NCBI RefSeq assembly: GCF_964340395.1
Contig: NC_135566.1
Span: 14,102,501-14,166,500, forward strand
DNA length: 64,000 nt
Source of the DNA: Glandiceps talaboti
Lineage: Eukaryota > Hemichordata > Enteropneusta > Spengelidae
Reading direction: 5' to 3'
Shown here: piece after piece, positions 37,803-51,242 of the stretch
Layout: each line of letters begins with the position of its first letter
Position numbering within the stretch: position 1 is the first letter of the stretch
Notes under the pieces: model-generated
Told to the model about the DNA's origin: nothing
Databases searched by the model: none
The model's input: only the letters and a program-made list of their open reading frames with translations
Made by a program: the position numbers and the translations under genes

Positions 37803-38999
37803 TAATAACTTAAAAAAGGAAAGGGAAATAGATCACGCACGTTGCGATCGTTTTGGAATTATCTGTAGTTATTATTTTGGCCTGGTGTTACTGAAATCTT
37901 GTTTTAACTATTTCAAACATACTGCCAAAACACTTTGTACATGTCCCCAACTCTTCAGTACAAAATTTACATTATACGTTTGTGTTGTAGCTGTTCTGTC
38001 ACAGTGCCAAGCACATCTGACCTTGGTCACTTCCCGTACAGTTTAATTGGACCATAAAACTCCAAACAGGTGTAATTTATCAGAATATGTCATTAGGAAT
38101 AGATTGACTATAACGAAGCTTGCTATTGGTCAATATTTTATAGTTATACAGGTGTATGGAAATATGTTACAGTTCTACATGTTGATATCAAATGTGAATC
38201 ATAACCAACATGTGAAATTTACATCAGTATAGATGCAGTACTGTAGCGGTTTCGCTCCGTCGCTCGTGGCCCTCGATTTTTCTTTGCGAAACCCCTTCAG
38301 AAAAGAACAAGTAAAATGAAAAATGTTTGAGTCACTCAAAATAAAATATAAAAAAAAAAAATAAAATAAAATTATTGTAAATAAAAACAAAGCTACAATT
38401 ATTGCAGCTATGATCAATAATACTATTACATTCTGTATTGTGTTCAGTAAGGGCAGTTAGTTGATAAAATAAAATCCCTGGGGTGGGGTGGGATGTTAGT
38501 ATCGTGGATGTAATAAAATCAACCTCAGTTCCCCAGGGTTTCTTCTGCAGGTCCATCACCAAAATTATGGTGGAGAATATGGAAATCTTTGCAAGTTTTA
38601 CCGGTTTCCAAGTTCTTAGAATCTCAACAAAATCACCTTGTTGTAGGTAGCATTCACAGAAGCCTAGAATCCAGGCAGTTGGGATTTTGAATTTTGTTTT
38701 ATCCCAATCACCAGAATTCTAGGCTACATTTACAGTAATTGAATTAACTCAATAAGTGCTTCTCACTCTAAATATTCCACTAATTTAGTATGCATAATAC
38801 TTTGTTCCCAAGACAATGGCGTTGTTTATTTTTTAAACACTAAATAATGACATACTTGTTACATTACATACATGCATTATCAGTGTTATAAACTTTGTAT
38901 ACCAGTGTTGAGACAACTTCAGATAACCTTGAGAGGTCGAAATTAAAGCCTGTGACAGATACAAATGAACAAGTCCTTGTTGACACGGGCAGATAATTT

Positions 39000-39012
39000 A
39001 GGTCAGAGGTCA
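39000..39012 (+). promoter_or_regulatory. DR1 motif
   Basis: AGGTCA G AGGTCA, 2.4 kb upstream of TMEM132 exon 1. Confidence 0.4.
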
Positions 39013-40989
39013 CAAGTCACATGACTGAACCAGTGATACAGACACAGGTTTGTTGTGGCTTGATATTTTAATAGTTGGTAATATCATATCCAAAGTGAGC
39101 AAAATATTTTTAGTCTGGTGCTAAGTTTGGATTTCTCCGAGATGGTGATAAATCTAAAATTTCTCATTAAATTCAGGTAAGTTATGGTTGTTTCCTGACA
39201 TGGAGTAGCCATGGGATAACTGGTTTCTGTCGTAGCCCTACACACTGCAGGTATGTCTGAATTTCATGCAACATAACAATGAAATGTACATGAAAAGCAC
39301 ACCCACAGGTGGTTACGTATCCTAGGATACCGTCTCAGAATCACAGGATCTTTTTTTATTAAAAGTTTAATTATTTAAACTTATGGAAGTAATTTCTGAA
39401 TTGAATCTCTGAAATACTCGGAGCTAATTTAGTTACATTATTCTTTTGTGATATATCATTTTGTGTGCTGATCAAATTAAAGGGAAGGACTTTTACACAT
39501 TGGTATTTTAAAATTCTTGTCTAAGGCCGGAACAAATTGTTTGCGGTTACCCAAAACAGATACCTCACAAACCCAGCACAAGTTCACAACATGCAGCTAC
39601 AGCTGACCCCACCTAGTTTTTCACTACCGGTCCTAAACTTCTTTTTTACGTATTCAAGAAAAAAAAGTTAATTCGCAAAAATTGTGAAATCTCGCGAGAA
39701 TTAGGTGATGTTGAAACTGACATCAACTTAAAAAGACGATATAAAACTGTTCTTCCAATCTGTAATAGCTGTACATCTGATGAGAAGAAACCAATAACAC
39801 AGAGACCCTATGGAAAATAACAGAAAACATAACTACCTGAACTAGACACTCACATATGAAAAAAAAAAATTAAAAAAAAATCCTATCAACCTCCACCTAT
39901 TCTAAAACTGAGCGTAATCTGAATCACACAATTTCTTTAAGCCTAAAAAGTAGTAAAAATAGTTGATTTCTTGTTTTAGCAAAAGTTACCCTGTCTACGT
40001 CACTCAATTTGTGACTACACTAGCACTCTTTCTACCAACAATTAGTGTAACCACAAATCCAGCATTTCACATTTGAATTCAATTTTATCATTATCCTTAT
40101 ATTATATTTAGTATAGAATTCACATTTTTATACTTTTTTATTAAATATTTAGACATTGTATTGTTCATTATTATTCCATTGAAATTGCAAGTATATTCAA
40201 TTTTTCTATTAATCAATATATTTTGATGGGATACTAGATTTTTTAAATACTATTTTGGGGACAAAACGATTTTGAAGAGGGGAACCTTGTTACAAGGCTA
40301 ATTCTCATTTCTTTTTTGTTTAACTCATTCTGAAGTTTGATAGACACTTTAGTCATTTGAGTGACACACGCTTTTATTATGAAAACAAAAGCATAATATT
40401 TCCATATTATGATAACAGTACGTGATATTTTTCGACATGTTTATGGAGACAAACTTTTCACAATGTTTAAGTTTCTTTGAAGACAAACATGCTAAAGTAC
40501 CGTAATATTTTGGCATGCGTTCAGATTTTAATTATTCATTTTATTCATTTTCATATAATCATTGTCGTAGAAACTATTAAGATATGTAAAAATATTAAAA
40601 TAGGGCATGCTTTATAAACACTAAGGAAGAACTGTGGAACTGTAAGTGGAACTAAAGAAAACTGCTAAAAAAAGAGTTTAAGATTTGAGCCTGACATCTG
40701 AGAGGTAAGCTTGGCTTAGCAAAATTTGACGGTGTACGAACTCAGTTAATTTCCCATTACATTCGTTTGATCTTGGACCTGTGAATAGAATTGACTGTGT
40801 TGGTGTAAACGAGAGTTACTGGTCAAGTGTGAAGTAGACGCAGTCCATTGGTAACAGTACCTACAATTAGATATTATTTCCAAATATTTTTGTTCGTTCA
40901 GCCAAGGAAACTATGAGTGGCATATTTTTGTGTAAAATACAGCGATACTTTTTATGAAAATTTTCTAACTAAGAAAATAATATGTATAT

Positions 40990-41139
40990 GGATTGTAAAC
41001 TTGCAAGTCGGTGCATTGACCTGTTATGACTGCTTAGCTAACTCCTGTTACTGTACAATAACTATGGAATGGTATAAGGAGAACTGTATGGGTGTGTATG
41101 ACCCATATTTTTTTGGTTTCCAATATTTGAATGATGGAA
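40990..41139 (+). CDS. Possible Cys-rich exon, Ly6/uPAR-like start (weak)
   Basis: An open stretch with GALTCYDCLANSCYC, then EWYKENC. The LxCYxC start resembles the first strand of three-finger (Ly6/uPAR) domains. It is preceded by an AG after a weak pyrimidine tract and followed by GGAAA|GTAGGT or TAG|GTAAGA. A second candidate exon, 41381-41488, has a good acceptor (GTTTGTTACAG|TGTTCC) and donor (GACAG|GTAAGG) and is open in one frame (CSLECASCCW...), but its phase does not match the first. No signal peptide exon or complete domain was found, so this may be chance or a relic. Confidence 0.2.
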
Positions 41140-41176
41140 AGTAGGTAAGATCTACCCGTAAGATCCTAATTCATTA

Positions 41177-41335
41177 ATTTAATAGGGTGCCCACTAAAAT
41201 TATGTAAAATAATATAAAAGTATGTAAAATTGTGTAAAATTATGTAAATTATGTAAAATCATGTAAAATTGTGTAAAATTATATAAAAAATTATGTAAAA
41301 TCATGTAAAATTATGTAAAATCATTTAAAATATGG
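41177..41335. repeat. 10-bp minisatellite
   Basis: Imperfect copies of ATGTAAAATT, with some 9- and 11-bp units, about 15 in all. It lies between the two candidate Cys-rich exons. Confidence 0.9.
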
Positions 41336-41945
41336 TACAAATCCTTGCAACTCTTACCAGTTTGTCCTGTTTGTTACAGTGTTCCCTTGAATGTGCATCA
41401 TGTTGTTGGAATTTGGGAATTGGGAATTTGTCAATGATAGCGGATAAGTCTAGCAAAGTCACACATCTAGTATTAGACAGGTAAGGGTTTCCCAAATGTA
41501 GGGAAAATGCTTTGTATTAAGTCAGCTCACGTGTCACTACTTTCTAACTTGTTTGTTAATTTTCATACCAATTCTCTTCTGAATGTTATTGCCTCGTGTT
41601 TTTACCCGAAGAAATAAATCCTAGTTTTATGGACTACTTTATCGCTAAATTTGTTTGTTACTGCGAGAATTGTTGATAATTTTAATGGACTCAGGGTTCA
41701 TAATTACTAATGGAAATTTCTTCTCACAAAAGTTGAAATATTTCTTGGAAACGAATTACTTGTTACTGTTTCTGAATAAGTAACAACTATATCCTTAGAA
41801 GAAAAGGACTTGGAATATGTGTATAATTTGCACTTCATCGCCTTCCTCCTCTGCCTCTCCCCCCCCCCCTTTGCTCCCCCACCACCCTGTGATCATTCTC
41901 CCTCCATATAATAATAACATAACAGAAAGTATTCTTAAGATTATA

Positions 41946-42550
41946 AGTGAAATTCTGATATACCATAAAGATGTTATTAAATACGTGTAACATTACGCAC
42001 ATGTGAATCATAAAAGAATTCTCTTTTAACATACTCTCAGAATTTCATATACCATATGTTGTGGACCTGGTTGACCCGGTTTTCCAACAAAAAAAAATAC
42101 AGTACTTGCGTGTAACATTATTCATACATAAATCTTAAAAGAACTCATTTTCACGCTATCAGAATTTCATATACCATATGTTATGAACCTGGTCGGCATT
42201 TTTTTCAACAACCAAAAAATAAGTACAGTACTTGCGTGCAACGTTACTGACACGTTAATCATAAAAGAACTCTTTTTCATGCTAGCATAATTTCATATAC
42301 CATGTGTTATGGACCTGGTTGATATTTTTTCAACAACCAAAAAATAAGTACAGTACTTGCGTGCAACGTTACTGACACGTAAATCGTAAAAGAACTCTTT
42401 TTCGTGCTAGCATAATTTCATATACCATATATGTTGTTGTAGACCTGTCAGAACACTTTTTTTTTATCGTACCTGTGCGTAATGTTACTCACCGGTAATA
42501 AAACTCTCTTCTAGTGCAATCAAAAATTCATCATACTATATTTTACAAAC
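41946..42550. repeat. About 124-bp tandem repeat, five copies
   Basis: AATTTCATATACCA recurs at 42041, 42163, 42289 and 42414, with a diverged copy before it. Each unit also has AGTACTTGCGTGYAACRTTA and ATAAAAGAACTC. Copies 3 and 4 are the most alike. Confidence 0.92.
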
Positions 42551-45500
42551 TTGATGAATACCTCTTCTGAAAAAAACACACCTTGTTTTAACAGTCAGCT
42601 GAGATGTCAAAATAAAACCTGTTTTTTTTTTCTCTCATTAATTCCAAAGTTTACGCATCATTTATTATAATGTTTGTAATACTAACAGGTCAGTACGTTT
42701 ATATCTTATTAACCTCAACGACTAGCAATAAAAATTTGTCATGTCAGATAGAAATAGACGAATTGGCTACTATGGCAACGGAAAAACCAAACAAAGCTCA
42801 TGGCTGCACTATCTAGTGTCAAGAATTTTGATGAGGTTTTATCAGATTGTTTTCTCAATATCAAACTGAGTACTTAAGCGTGCATTTTTCATCACTTTTG
42901 GATTTTTTTTTGTGGCTCATAATTTTGAACTTCATCTTCACTGGAGCAGAAGCTTGTATAATGTCACTCAGAAAATTTGCATTTTTTTTTTTTTGGTAAG
43001 AATTTGTTTTTTCAGGGTTTGTTAGGTGTTATTCATCAGTGCAAAAAAAGACACCTGGTTTGTTGTAACAGAAAGCAAACCAGTTGGCTTATAGAAGAAA
43101 AGGGTTACGGTGGCCGTAAATTTTGGTTATTTTTGTTGAGGCTGGTAACCTTTGACCTTCAACCTCGTCATATATCACCAGTGGTTGTAAATTTCAGTTC
43201 CCTAATGCTAGTAATAAAGGTGCCATCGACTCCCGTACTTGACCTTGAATTGACCTGGGGATGACCCCAGAGCTTCAAAGTATTCCCATGGTTCTCAGAC
43301 CTCACAGCGTAGACTTGAGCACCCAATAAATTTCGATATAACCACAACGGAACTCAGCTGCCAAAAAAACTTCCTTTGTCGTAAAAAAAAATGCCATAGT
43401 ATATGACCAAAATAGTACTTTACATCCATTTTTTGAGTCTTGTTCCCATCTGGTAAATGATATTGAGTATTGTCTTCATCACTCTAAAATAATTTTTTTC
43501 TATCAGATGACACGACAAGCAAGGTGTTGAGAAGTAGAAAAAAGAAAGCTTTGATTTTTAGAAACTTTGGATCATATTTTCATCAGAATTTCATCTAAGC
43601 AGAAAAACAATTTCAGCAAAAATACCCACAAATACATTAGATGGGAAATGTCTGTTGAGCGTAATTTTGTTGATGAAGGAGGGACCAATCAGTTAGCTCC
43701 TCAGTAGCAGCAATTTTTCGTTTCTTTTCGTTAATTTTCACAAATTTTGAAACATTTCTATCCTTCTACTGTAACTGAAGGATTACTAATCTACTAGTTC
43801 TAATGACTTCCTGTGATTTTGCAGTTGACATTTTTTTTGGAAACTTCGATGTTTATGATTATCTTAATCACATGGGGATATCTGCACAACAAACGCGCCC
43901 ACTTGTGTAATCGTCCACTCCGAACAACAATAATTTTAGTTTGAGGCTATCTTAGTAGGCCGAAACCTTTACTGCAGCTATTGTAAGTCATAAAAAATAT
44001 GAAAGAAAATAGTTCCAGTTTCAGGTACCAGACTTTTAACCCAGCTAGCAGACTATAAATTGATGTCTGTCTGAAATCCAACTTTTACTTCTCAGTATTC
44101 CTGTATACATAAGACCTTTTACCTACTGTCAACATGAATGACGATTTAAACCTTCTGTAGGAAAAGATGGATTCTGTTTCTTCATGCATGCTCAGTCATG
44201 CAGTTACCCAGGAATGTAATAAAGCGGAAAACTTCAAAGAATAGAGACATGCTTCACATGTAAGAATTTATTAAAGTAGGTGATGCGTGTCATATATTAT
44301 GAATTTTGACACCTTTTTTTCCAAATTTTTTTTTTCTCTAAATTTTTGTGGAATTAAAATTTTATTTTAGATACAAATCATACAAGTAAACATTTTCTAT
44401 AAAATAGTTTCAAAATGAAGGTTGAAAAAATATCAAATTTGTACTTTTTTGTACAAAAAACAATTAATTCTGCTACAGTTGCATTTGATCGGTTATAATG
44501 TGATCTTTGTAAAATTGTATTCAATTCTTACTAATCTTAGACAAAATTTAGTTGTTGGCATTTCTCTTTTTAATGCCATGAATTTTTTACCATTTTCAGA
44601 CCGAAGCCTCAAAGTTTAATATTTTATCACTGGGATTATCAAAAAAAATTAAAAAATAAAGAACAAGCAAACAAAATTTTTAATATTTTACAAGAATTTT
44701 TTTCAAAAATGAAAATTTGGTAGTATCTTTCTGTCGTAAACAGAACATGGTTCTTGAAATATTCACATTTGAGATGACATAGAGGAGTCTACAACTGCCT
44801 AATACCAAAATTTATTTATTTCTGTTTTAGCCTTGAAATGTTATCATCCATGCATGGCTGGGCCATCCACTTTTGAGATACCGACATTTAATTTCCTTGA
44901 AAGTCTTTTATATCCCAATGGGATTGAAATTTTACGATCATAGTAAATTCCATGACTATTTCTTTCTTATTCCGGTAATTCTAAGAAGTCGTTGGTGATT
45001 ATAAGTTTCCAGTCATGACCAATTTACAGTTTCCGTGGGAACAAATAGATGAAAACATGATGATATGAATTAGGGATGTCGACAGTCAACCACCATGACC
45101 CACACCCCATCCCCACCTCCACCCCCACCCCCACCACAGAACCCAAACTGCACAACTCAAACCTTACCTGTATCTCCAAACTCATATACAAAGACTTGAA
45201 CCCTGCGCCAATTTGTGTTTAAAAAATCTTGAATCTACTATGAGTGTATAATCAACACAGACATTACACAAAAAATAATATTGAATTTTTTTTTCTTTTG
45301 AAATTAAAAAAGTGAAGTAGACAAAAACAGTACAAATGTATCACACTATGAAGGAGCAGTGATGTTTACTGACATTTTCATGTCGATAGACTGGGCAAAA
45401 TTACTAAATGAATAGTTCGGAAAATTTACAAAAGACACGCAAAGAACTGTGACGTCTACCAGTCGAACATCTGCTCCGTATAATTGGCATTTCTACAATT

Positions 45501-46004
45501 GCGTCACAGCTGATCAGCTGAGGTCGTCTTTTCCTTGAAGTACCCACGCAATATTCTTTTTTAAGAGATGAAGGATGAAGTTGATAGTAGAATGCCATTG
45601 ATTGTTTGCGATTTTACAAATTGCCAATTACGTCTGATGAAAATTGGAGAAAAAAATCGACAAAATTATCTCTCAGGTGAATATCGATGATAGTTAGGCT
45701 AAGGGCATTTCAAATCTAGAAATGTTAGACATGAATATAAAATGAAGTGCATATTCTTAATGTATGGCATGGAGACAGCCAGCAGTGGCCTGTTTGCTGC
45801 AGTACTGAACATATGATTTTGTGTTGCGTCAGCGGAAAATTTTGTTCTGGGTTGTGAGAATGGGATATAGGAATTTATAGGGTAGCATTGTTGAATATAG
45901 TCTAGTTCTTATATAGTATCGATTGTTACGCTTTAGTTAGAAACCACGTTGGCATCCAGAATATATAGAATACAAATGTTCAAAATGTACATATTTTGTA
46001 CATA
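42551..46004. other. Intergenic, no gene seen
   Basis: AT-rich, with a DR1-like motif at 43146-43158 (TAACCT T TGACCT), a solo MITE end at 43923-43983 and a C-rich run at 45107-45136. Confidence 0.5.
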
Positions 46005-46029
46005 TTTTTTTTTTTTTTTTTTTTTTTTT
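46005..46029. repeat. T25 homopolymer
   Basis: An unbroken run of 25 T just before dispersed repeat copy B at 46125. Confidence 0.9.
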
Positions 46030-46124
46030 ACATTTTTTAGCAAATGCTTTAGATGTACACTTGCTTTATATATTATCTTGAAAGGTAGAGAGGTAGGAAA
46101 AAAAGAACTGTGAAAAGTAGAAGA

Positions 46125-46425
46125 ATTTTTTCAATCAGACAACCAACAATATATTCACTGAAAATTGTTAAAATACCAATAATTAGACATTATACATGTT
46201 AATTAGATGTCGATTTCATCTATAAGTTGTATTGAAACTGTTCTCATGTTAGGGTGCTGAATTTAGGGTATGGACCTAAAATAAATTTGATTGGATTTAT
46301 TACACAATTACATTTACCCAGTCATGGTTAAATACTGCTTAGGGTGCACAATAATAGGATGCATAATATCAGTAAGTCACAAAACAGTTTCAAAAAGTGT
46401 TCGAGTTACAGCTAGTGTGTTTGAA
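46125..46425. repeat. Dispersed repeat, second family, copy B
   Basis: The partner of 7859-8190. The first 75 bp are almost identical; the rest has drifted. Confidence 0.85.
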
Positions 46426-46555
46426 ATTTAAAAAATGTAGTTTATACAATTCATAGAGAAAGATTAAAACAACAACATTTTGACGGAAAGCAGAAAAATC
46501 TAGATTTTAAAATTGTCAAGAAATAGTGTTTGCAATTGTTGCTGAACAAGAGGCA

Positions 46556-46620
46556 AAGAAAGAAAGAAAGAAAGAAAGAAAAAGATAGATGGATAGATAG
46601 ATAGATATATAGATAGATAT

Positions 46621-46655
<35 letters not shown>

Positions 46656-46697
46656 CATAGATAGATACATAGATAGATAGAGAGGTAGGTAGGTAGG

Positions 46698-46793
<96 letters not shown>
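46556..46793. repeat. (GAAA)n then (GATA)n microsatellite
   Basis: A short GAAA tract, then over 200 bp of GATA with GATG, GATATA, GATACA and GGTA interruptions. The minus-strand frames are poly-(Ser/Ile/Tyr/Leu) artefacts. Confidence 0.97.
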
Positions 46794-48534
46794 AAAAGTA
46801 AGAAAAGAAAAGGAAGGAAGGATGAAAAATCTTGCGTGTAAAGTTAAGAAATGTGTCTTTGGATTGCAAACTGTTAAACAATGGGCTAAGAAAAAAAAGT
46901 GACAAAATTTTTTTGAATAACGAGAAAAATCTGATAAACTGCTCAGAAATGTTTGATAGTGTGTGTGTTCCAAAATAGTCAGAAATAAACCTTTTAATGT
47001 AGATACACATATAAAAATTTCAAGGTATATCCTCAGATTTGTTGGTTTTTAAATCTTTACGGAGAATCTGTGGATTTGAAAGTCGATGATATTAATCTCT
47101 AGGCTACCTATCTACTGACTAGATTTGAAAAAGGGAACCATCAAAGTAGTCGGCTACAAAAATTGAATAAAAATACTACGTTACACTTTCTCTGAGAGTG
47201 AAATTGCCCTAGTAGAGTACACTACTATGATTTGAGTCAGTGAGAACCCGGGGTGAATTGTTGTGTCTGTGATTGTTACAGGCCACTATTGCATGTCACT
47301 TCTACTTTGTTTCCTAAGAACTGGGTATAGAAGAGTGTCATGTACTACATGTACTAATGGCTCGGAAAAGTTTTATTTATGAGGCAAGTGGCCAGCCTCT
47401 ATGAGTATTTAACACGTGTCTTGCTGCCCAGTTAGCTTAAAGCTGGCCCGCCACCACTTCATTCTCTCTGTGATTAATTAGCTCATTTGTGGAAATAATG
47501 TGAAAAACATTTTGTACATCCATGGACACAACTTTGAAAATACACGGTACGGTTCGTATTTGTTTCTGGATCTAGAAGTCTGCCAATGGTACTGTCATGC
47601 ACAACTAAACTTCAACACACTGAAAGTGTGGCGGGTTTAATTGTAAGTAGAAAAATGTTTCTAACGTCTGTCTGTAAATGTTTGGATATACCGATGGCTG
47701 TATATGGGACTGTAGGCCAAGGTACATGAAACCCCCAATAGAGAATGTGTGTGGTTGCATGTCGCTTCTTTTGGGGGATCCCCAAACTAAATGACTGGAG
47801 GGGGGAGAGAGAGAGTGGGGTTCTGGATAAAATTTCACGCTATCAATAATTCATTCCTAAAAGAAAACATTGCAATATATGATAGTGATTTATTGTCAGT
47901 CATGAGGACTTTGTAGTTACTATTCTATGGGTATTTTTATGTAAGCAAACAACCACGAACTTCTGAGAACAGCAGTTTGATCGTACCCAAGTGCTGTTTT
48001 TGCTAGGTCACAAGTGAGCGATTTGCAATAAAGTTTAGGAACCAAAACAGATGGAACACTCTACCACACCATATCACAGAGAGTGTATAGATATGAACAC
48101 TTTCAAAATGACAGTCCAGTCAATCATTCTGTACAAATGAATGTCAGTCAGTCGTGTTTTTAAGTGTAACTTTGTTTTTAATTTCCCTCTGCTATGTCGC
48201 TAACAGTATAATTTTACTCAACTTTGTGTTAAGTACTTTAGACAAAGAAGAAGGAGAAACAAAACATATACCACGTCCTTGTTTTAACTCAATAAATTGC
48301 AAAATATTAATAAATGTGTAAAATGTTTGTTATGGTATGTACAATAGCAAACTTTTTACACCTTTCTTTAGCTTTTTGTAATGTATTGACTGAGTTACAA
48401 ACACAGACTTGGTCTATGTAGTTTCACATTAATTTTTCAAGTAGGAAACCATGATATATTGTTTTATAAATTAAAAGTCTAAAATAAATTCTCACTCCTC
48501 ATCCATATGGTCAGTTTAATCTAAAAGTATTTCA
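46794..48534. other. Intergenic, no gene seen
   Basis: No supportable exon or repeat beyond the flanking microsatellite. Confidence 0.5.
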
Positions 48535-48930
48535 AAAATTAGTTGAGATGTGTTCAAAAAGTTGTACATTAACAATATTTTTTGAATTGTTAGTTGAATC
48601 TCCATTTTGGATATTGTTACAAAGCATTTTTGTAACTTTTTATCAAACCATTTCTAGACTTTTATTTCTGAGAATTATTTCAGGAAATCTAGTTGAGATG
48701 TGATAAATAGTTACTGGTTCACAAGAATTTGTTAAAAATTATTTGATGGGAATCTCCATTTTGTTAATTTTAGAAGACAATATTGCAACATTTTAACCAA
48801 AATAAATTGTACATTTTGATTGCTAAGAATCATTTCAAAATACTGAGTCAAAAATTAAGGTGAGATGAGTCAAAATATTACTGGTTAACAAGAATCTGTT
48901 TGAAATATTTTGGCGGGAAAATACCATGCA
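48535..48930. repeat. About 165-bp degenerate tandem repeat, three units
   Basis: GTTGAGATGTG, ACTGGTTMACAAGAATYTGTT and GGGAATCTCCATTTTG recur with drift. Intergenic. Confidence 0.7.
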
Positions 48931-50201
48931 CTGCAGAAGTTAACAGACATTATTGTAGGTACATTTGAAAAAGTGGTCCGGTTTATGTGAATTATTTAAG
49001 AACTTGTAACATGTCTTTTCTTGCTTGAAATGTACCCCTTTGTGAGCCCAAATGGAGATGAAGACAACAATTTCTTAAATAAAAAAAAAAAAAAAAACTA
49101 TTGTAGGTTGATCAATGTTAAAAATACCAATGAAACTAATTCATCACTCGAAGAAGCTCAGTAACTATTTCAAATATCATTAAGCTTACAAGTGGTGCAA
49201 TCAAGGAAGTAAGTAAAATGTACCAATGTGAATAAACTTTACAATAACTGGTCCAGATGTTAGGGATATAATATTATTGCTTCCGGGGATATCCGAAGGG
49301 AAGGAAGTCCTCAAGTTTCAGTACTGATTTTATGCCGGTGGTGGAAACTACTAGATGTTAGTGAGTTTTGATATCCTAGTTAGTGATGATCCCACAACAA
49401 GCAAACTTTGTTCATGGGAGGGGGGGGGGGGGGGGGTGTCGATCGTGCCAAAGCAATTGCTGAACTTCATTTTCGCACTTCTAACCAAATTTCAGCGGAA
49501 AACCTCCACTCCTTCAATGATAACAGCTTTTGTATTTACTACTGAGATGTTGATAAGTTGATAAAAATTTACTTCTAATGTGAGATATGGTGCTGGGTTT
49601 CTGGTAGTATTTTAATGTGTTTACAACCAATGAATGCTTCTACATGACATCAATCGTAGTGGTGTGACTGCTACAGTTTTCATCATGGTTTACATCATAT
49701 GAATGTGTTGATGTCACATTTCTGAATATACATTTAGGGGTGGGGGAGGGAGTTTTGACATAAATGAACATCGATTAGCACGTGTGACATTGTGCGATCA
49801 TCCCTGAATGCAGAGGTTTTTAGGGTATATTATTCTATCCTTGGTAAATTATAATTTTCTTAATCATTGTATCCGTAGAGAAAGAAATCGATAGGTTTCC
49901 ATATCACCTTTCCGCCTTTGGGAATAACTGCGTGTGTGTGAATTTTGATATTCTGGAAATCCTGAGGATCTAGGGTGTAACTAGTTTGTCGGTGGTAAAA
50001 ACCAAATTTTCGCATGTGTGTGTGTAACTTTAGGAGAAAGACAGCTGCAGGTTTCAGTGCCTAGGGTATGGTTATGAATAGATTTGGACATATGTTGACG
50101 TGTGTGATTTGTAATATCTTTGGGGTTTTGCAATCCTCAGGGATGGGAGTGCCGAATATTGAGTTCTTTATGTGGAAGGAAACGCCACCAGTTTTCCTAT
50201 T
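48931..50201. other. Intergenic, no gene seen
   Basis: Poly(A) run near 49080, the G17 run at 49420, otherwise unremarkable. Confidence 0.5.
49420..49436. repeat. G17 homopolymer
   Basis: An unbroken run of 17 G, intergenic. Confidence 0.9.
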
Positions 50202-50525
50202 AAAGGGACACAAGCTGAGTTTACACATTTTTGGGGTGAATTTTTGTCTGCATATTAAAAAGTACTTACAGTATTCTACTTTCTGGTGTATACTTATAGC
50301 CATCACTTGCAGTTAACTGAACTCAAACCTGGTATCAAGATATAACTTATGAACTTAATGCTGACGTAATTTAGCGTATTATCAAAAAATGTACAGGAAA
50401 TCCCAACTACATTTTTGTATGTAATCAACTGTTCTAACAAAGACAGAACTCAAATTGTAATATCATAGATTAGGCATTCATCAACATTAACATTTTCGCT
50501 TGAGTAAAAAAACTTTTGAACTCAG
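50202..50525. repeat. Dispersed repeat, copy B
   Basis: The second copy of the family at 4022-4350, same strand. It lies 200 bp before the MITE-like element at 50722. Confidence 0.8.
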
Positions 50526-50721
50526 AATTTTGCACTTTAAGGAAAGCTGTGTAGATTTGTGTGTTTGTATATTTTTGTTGGTATAAAAGAAATCCCTGCA
50601 TAAAAGTTTTTAAATAAAAAAACAGGACTTGTTTATAATTTTTTAGGCCCCTTAAAAACAAAAGTACTATTTTTTAAAGATCCAGTGTGATTAGGAATTT
50701 AGGTGTGAAAAACAGTTTATT

Positions 50722-51119
50722 ACAGTGGCAATTGAGGTTTCGACTTTATACAAAGATAGCCACAAACTAAAACTATTGTTGTTCAATGTGGTAGATTATA
50801 GAACTAGTGATAGTGGTGCCTCTGTTGTTCAGATATATATAACCACCCTGTAATCAAGATAGTGTAAAGACTAGAAATCCTCAAAATGTCATACACTTCA
50901 CAATCACGGAAGTCATCACTCAGAAATACTTAAACCCTACGGATAGAATTAAATCAGCATCCATTCAATAGCTTTTACATGTATCAACATTTCACAAGTA
51001 TACTTTGTCTATCATAGTATTAAAGCTGAGACTTTGATTGCCATGGTAGTATCGACATGTCACAACAATAGTTTTAGTTTGTGTCTACCTTAGTAAACCG
51101 AAACTTCAATTGCCACTGT
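50722..51119. mobile_element. Short inverted-repeat element (MITE-like), about 400 bp
   Basis: An inverted repeat of about 62 bp: left 50722-50784 (ACAGTGGCAATTGAGG ...) and right 51062-51119 (... CAATTGCCACTGT), about 85% alike by eye. A third, solo copy of the same end is at 43923-43983. The interior is non-coding. No clear target duplication was seen. It ends 120 bp before the 34-bp array. Confidence 0.65.
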
Positions 51120-51242
51120 TGTATGGGACACTGAACCTTAAAAAAAAGTAGGTCCAAAATGAATGATTGACCTTCAAGTAATCCGTATGGCTCCACTGAT
51201 AACACGCCATTGTCGTAAACTGTGGCGATCTTTTTATGGCAT

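Larger units (their letters stand above)
36610..40916. other. Upstream region of TMEM132; no gene seen
   Basis: 36,610-37,600 keeps the raised CpG content and probably holds the 5' UTR and promoter of TMEM132, but no TATA box or start site can be singled out. The 143-codon frame at 37374 ends in the pentanucleotide repeat and looks spurious. Confidence 0.45.

Noticed and set aside
37374-37805. 143-codon plus-strand ORF
   Set aside because: No recognisable domain, and its end is the TATTT repeat. It probably reflects the higher-GC promoter area.
46500-47010. Minus-strand ORFs of 157 and 164 codons
   Set aside because: They are translations of the GATA microsatellite (Ser-Ile-Tyr-Leu repeats).
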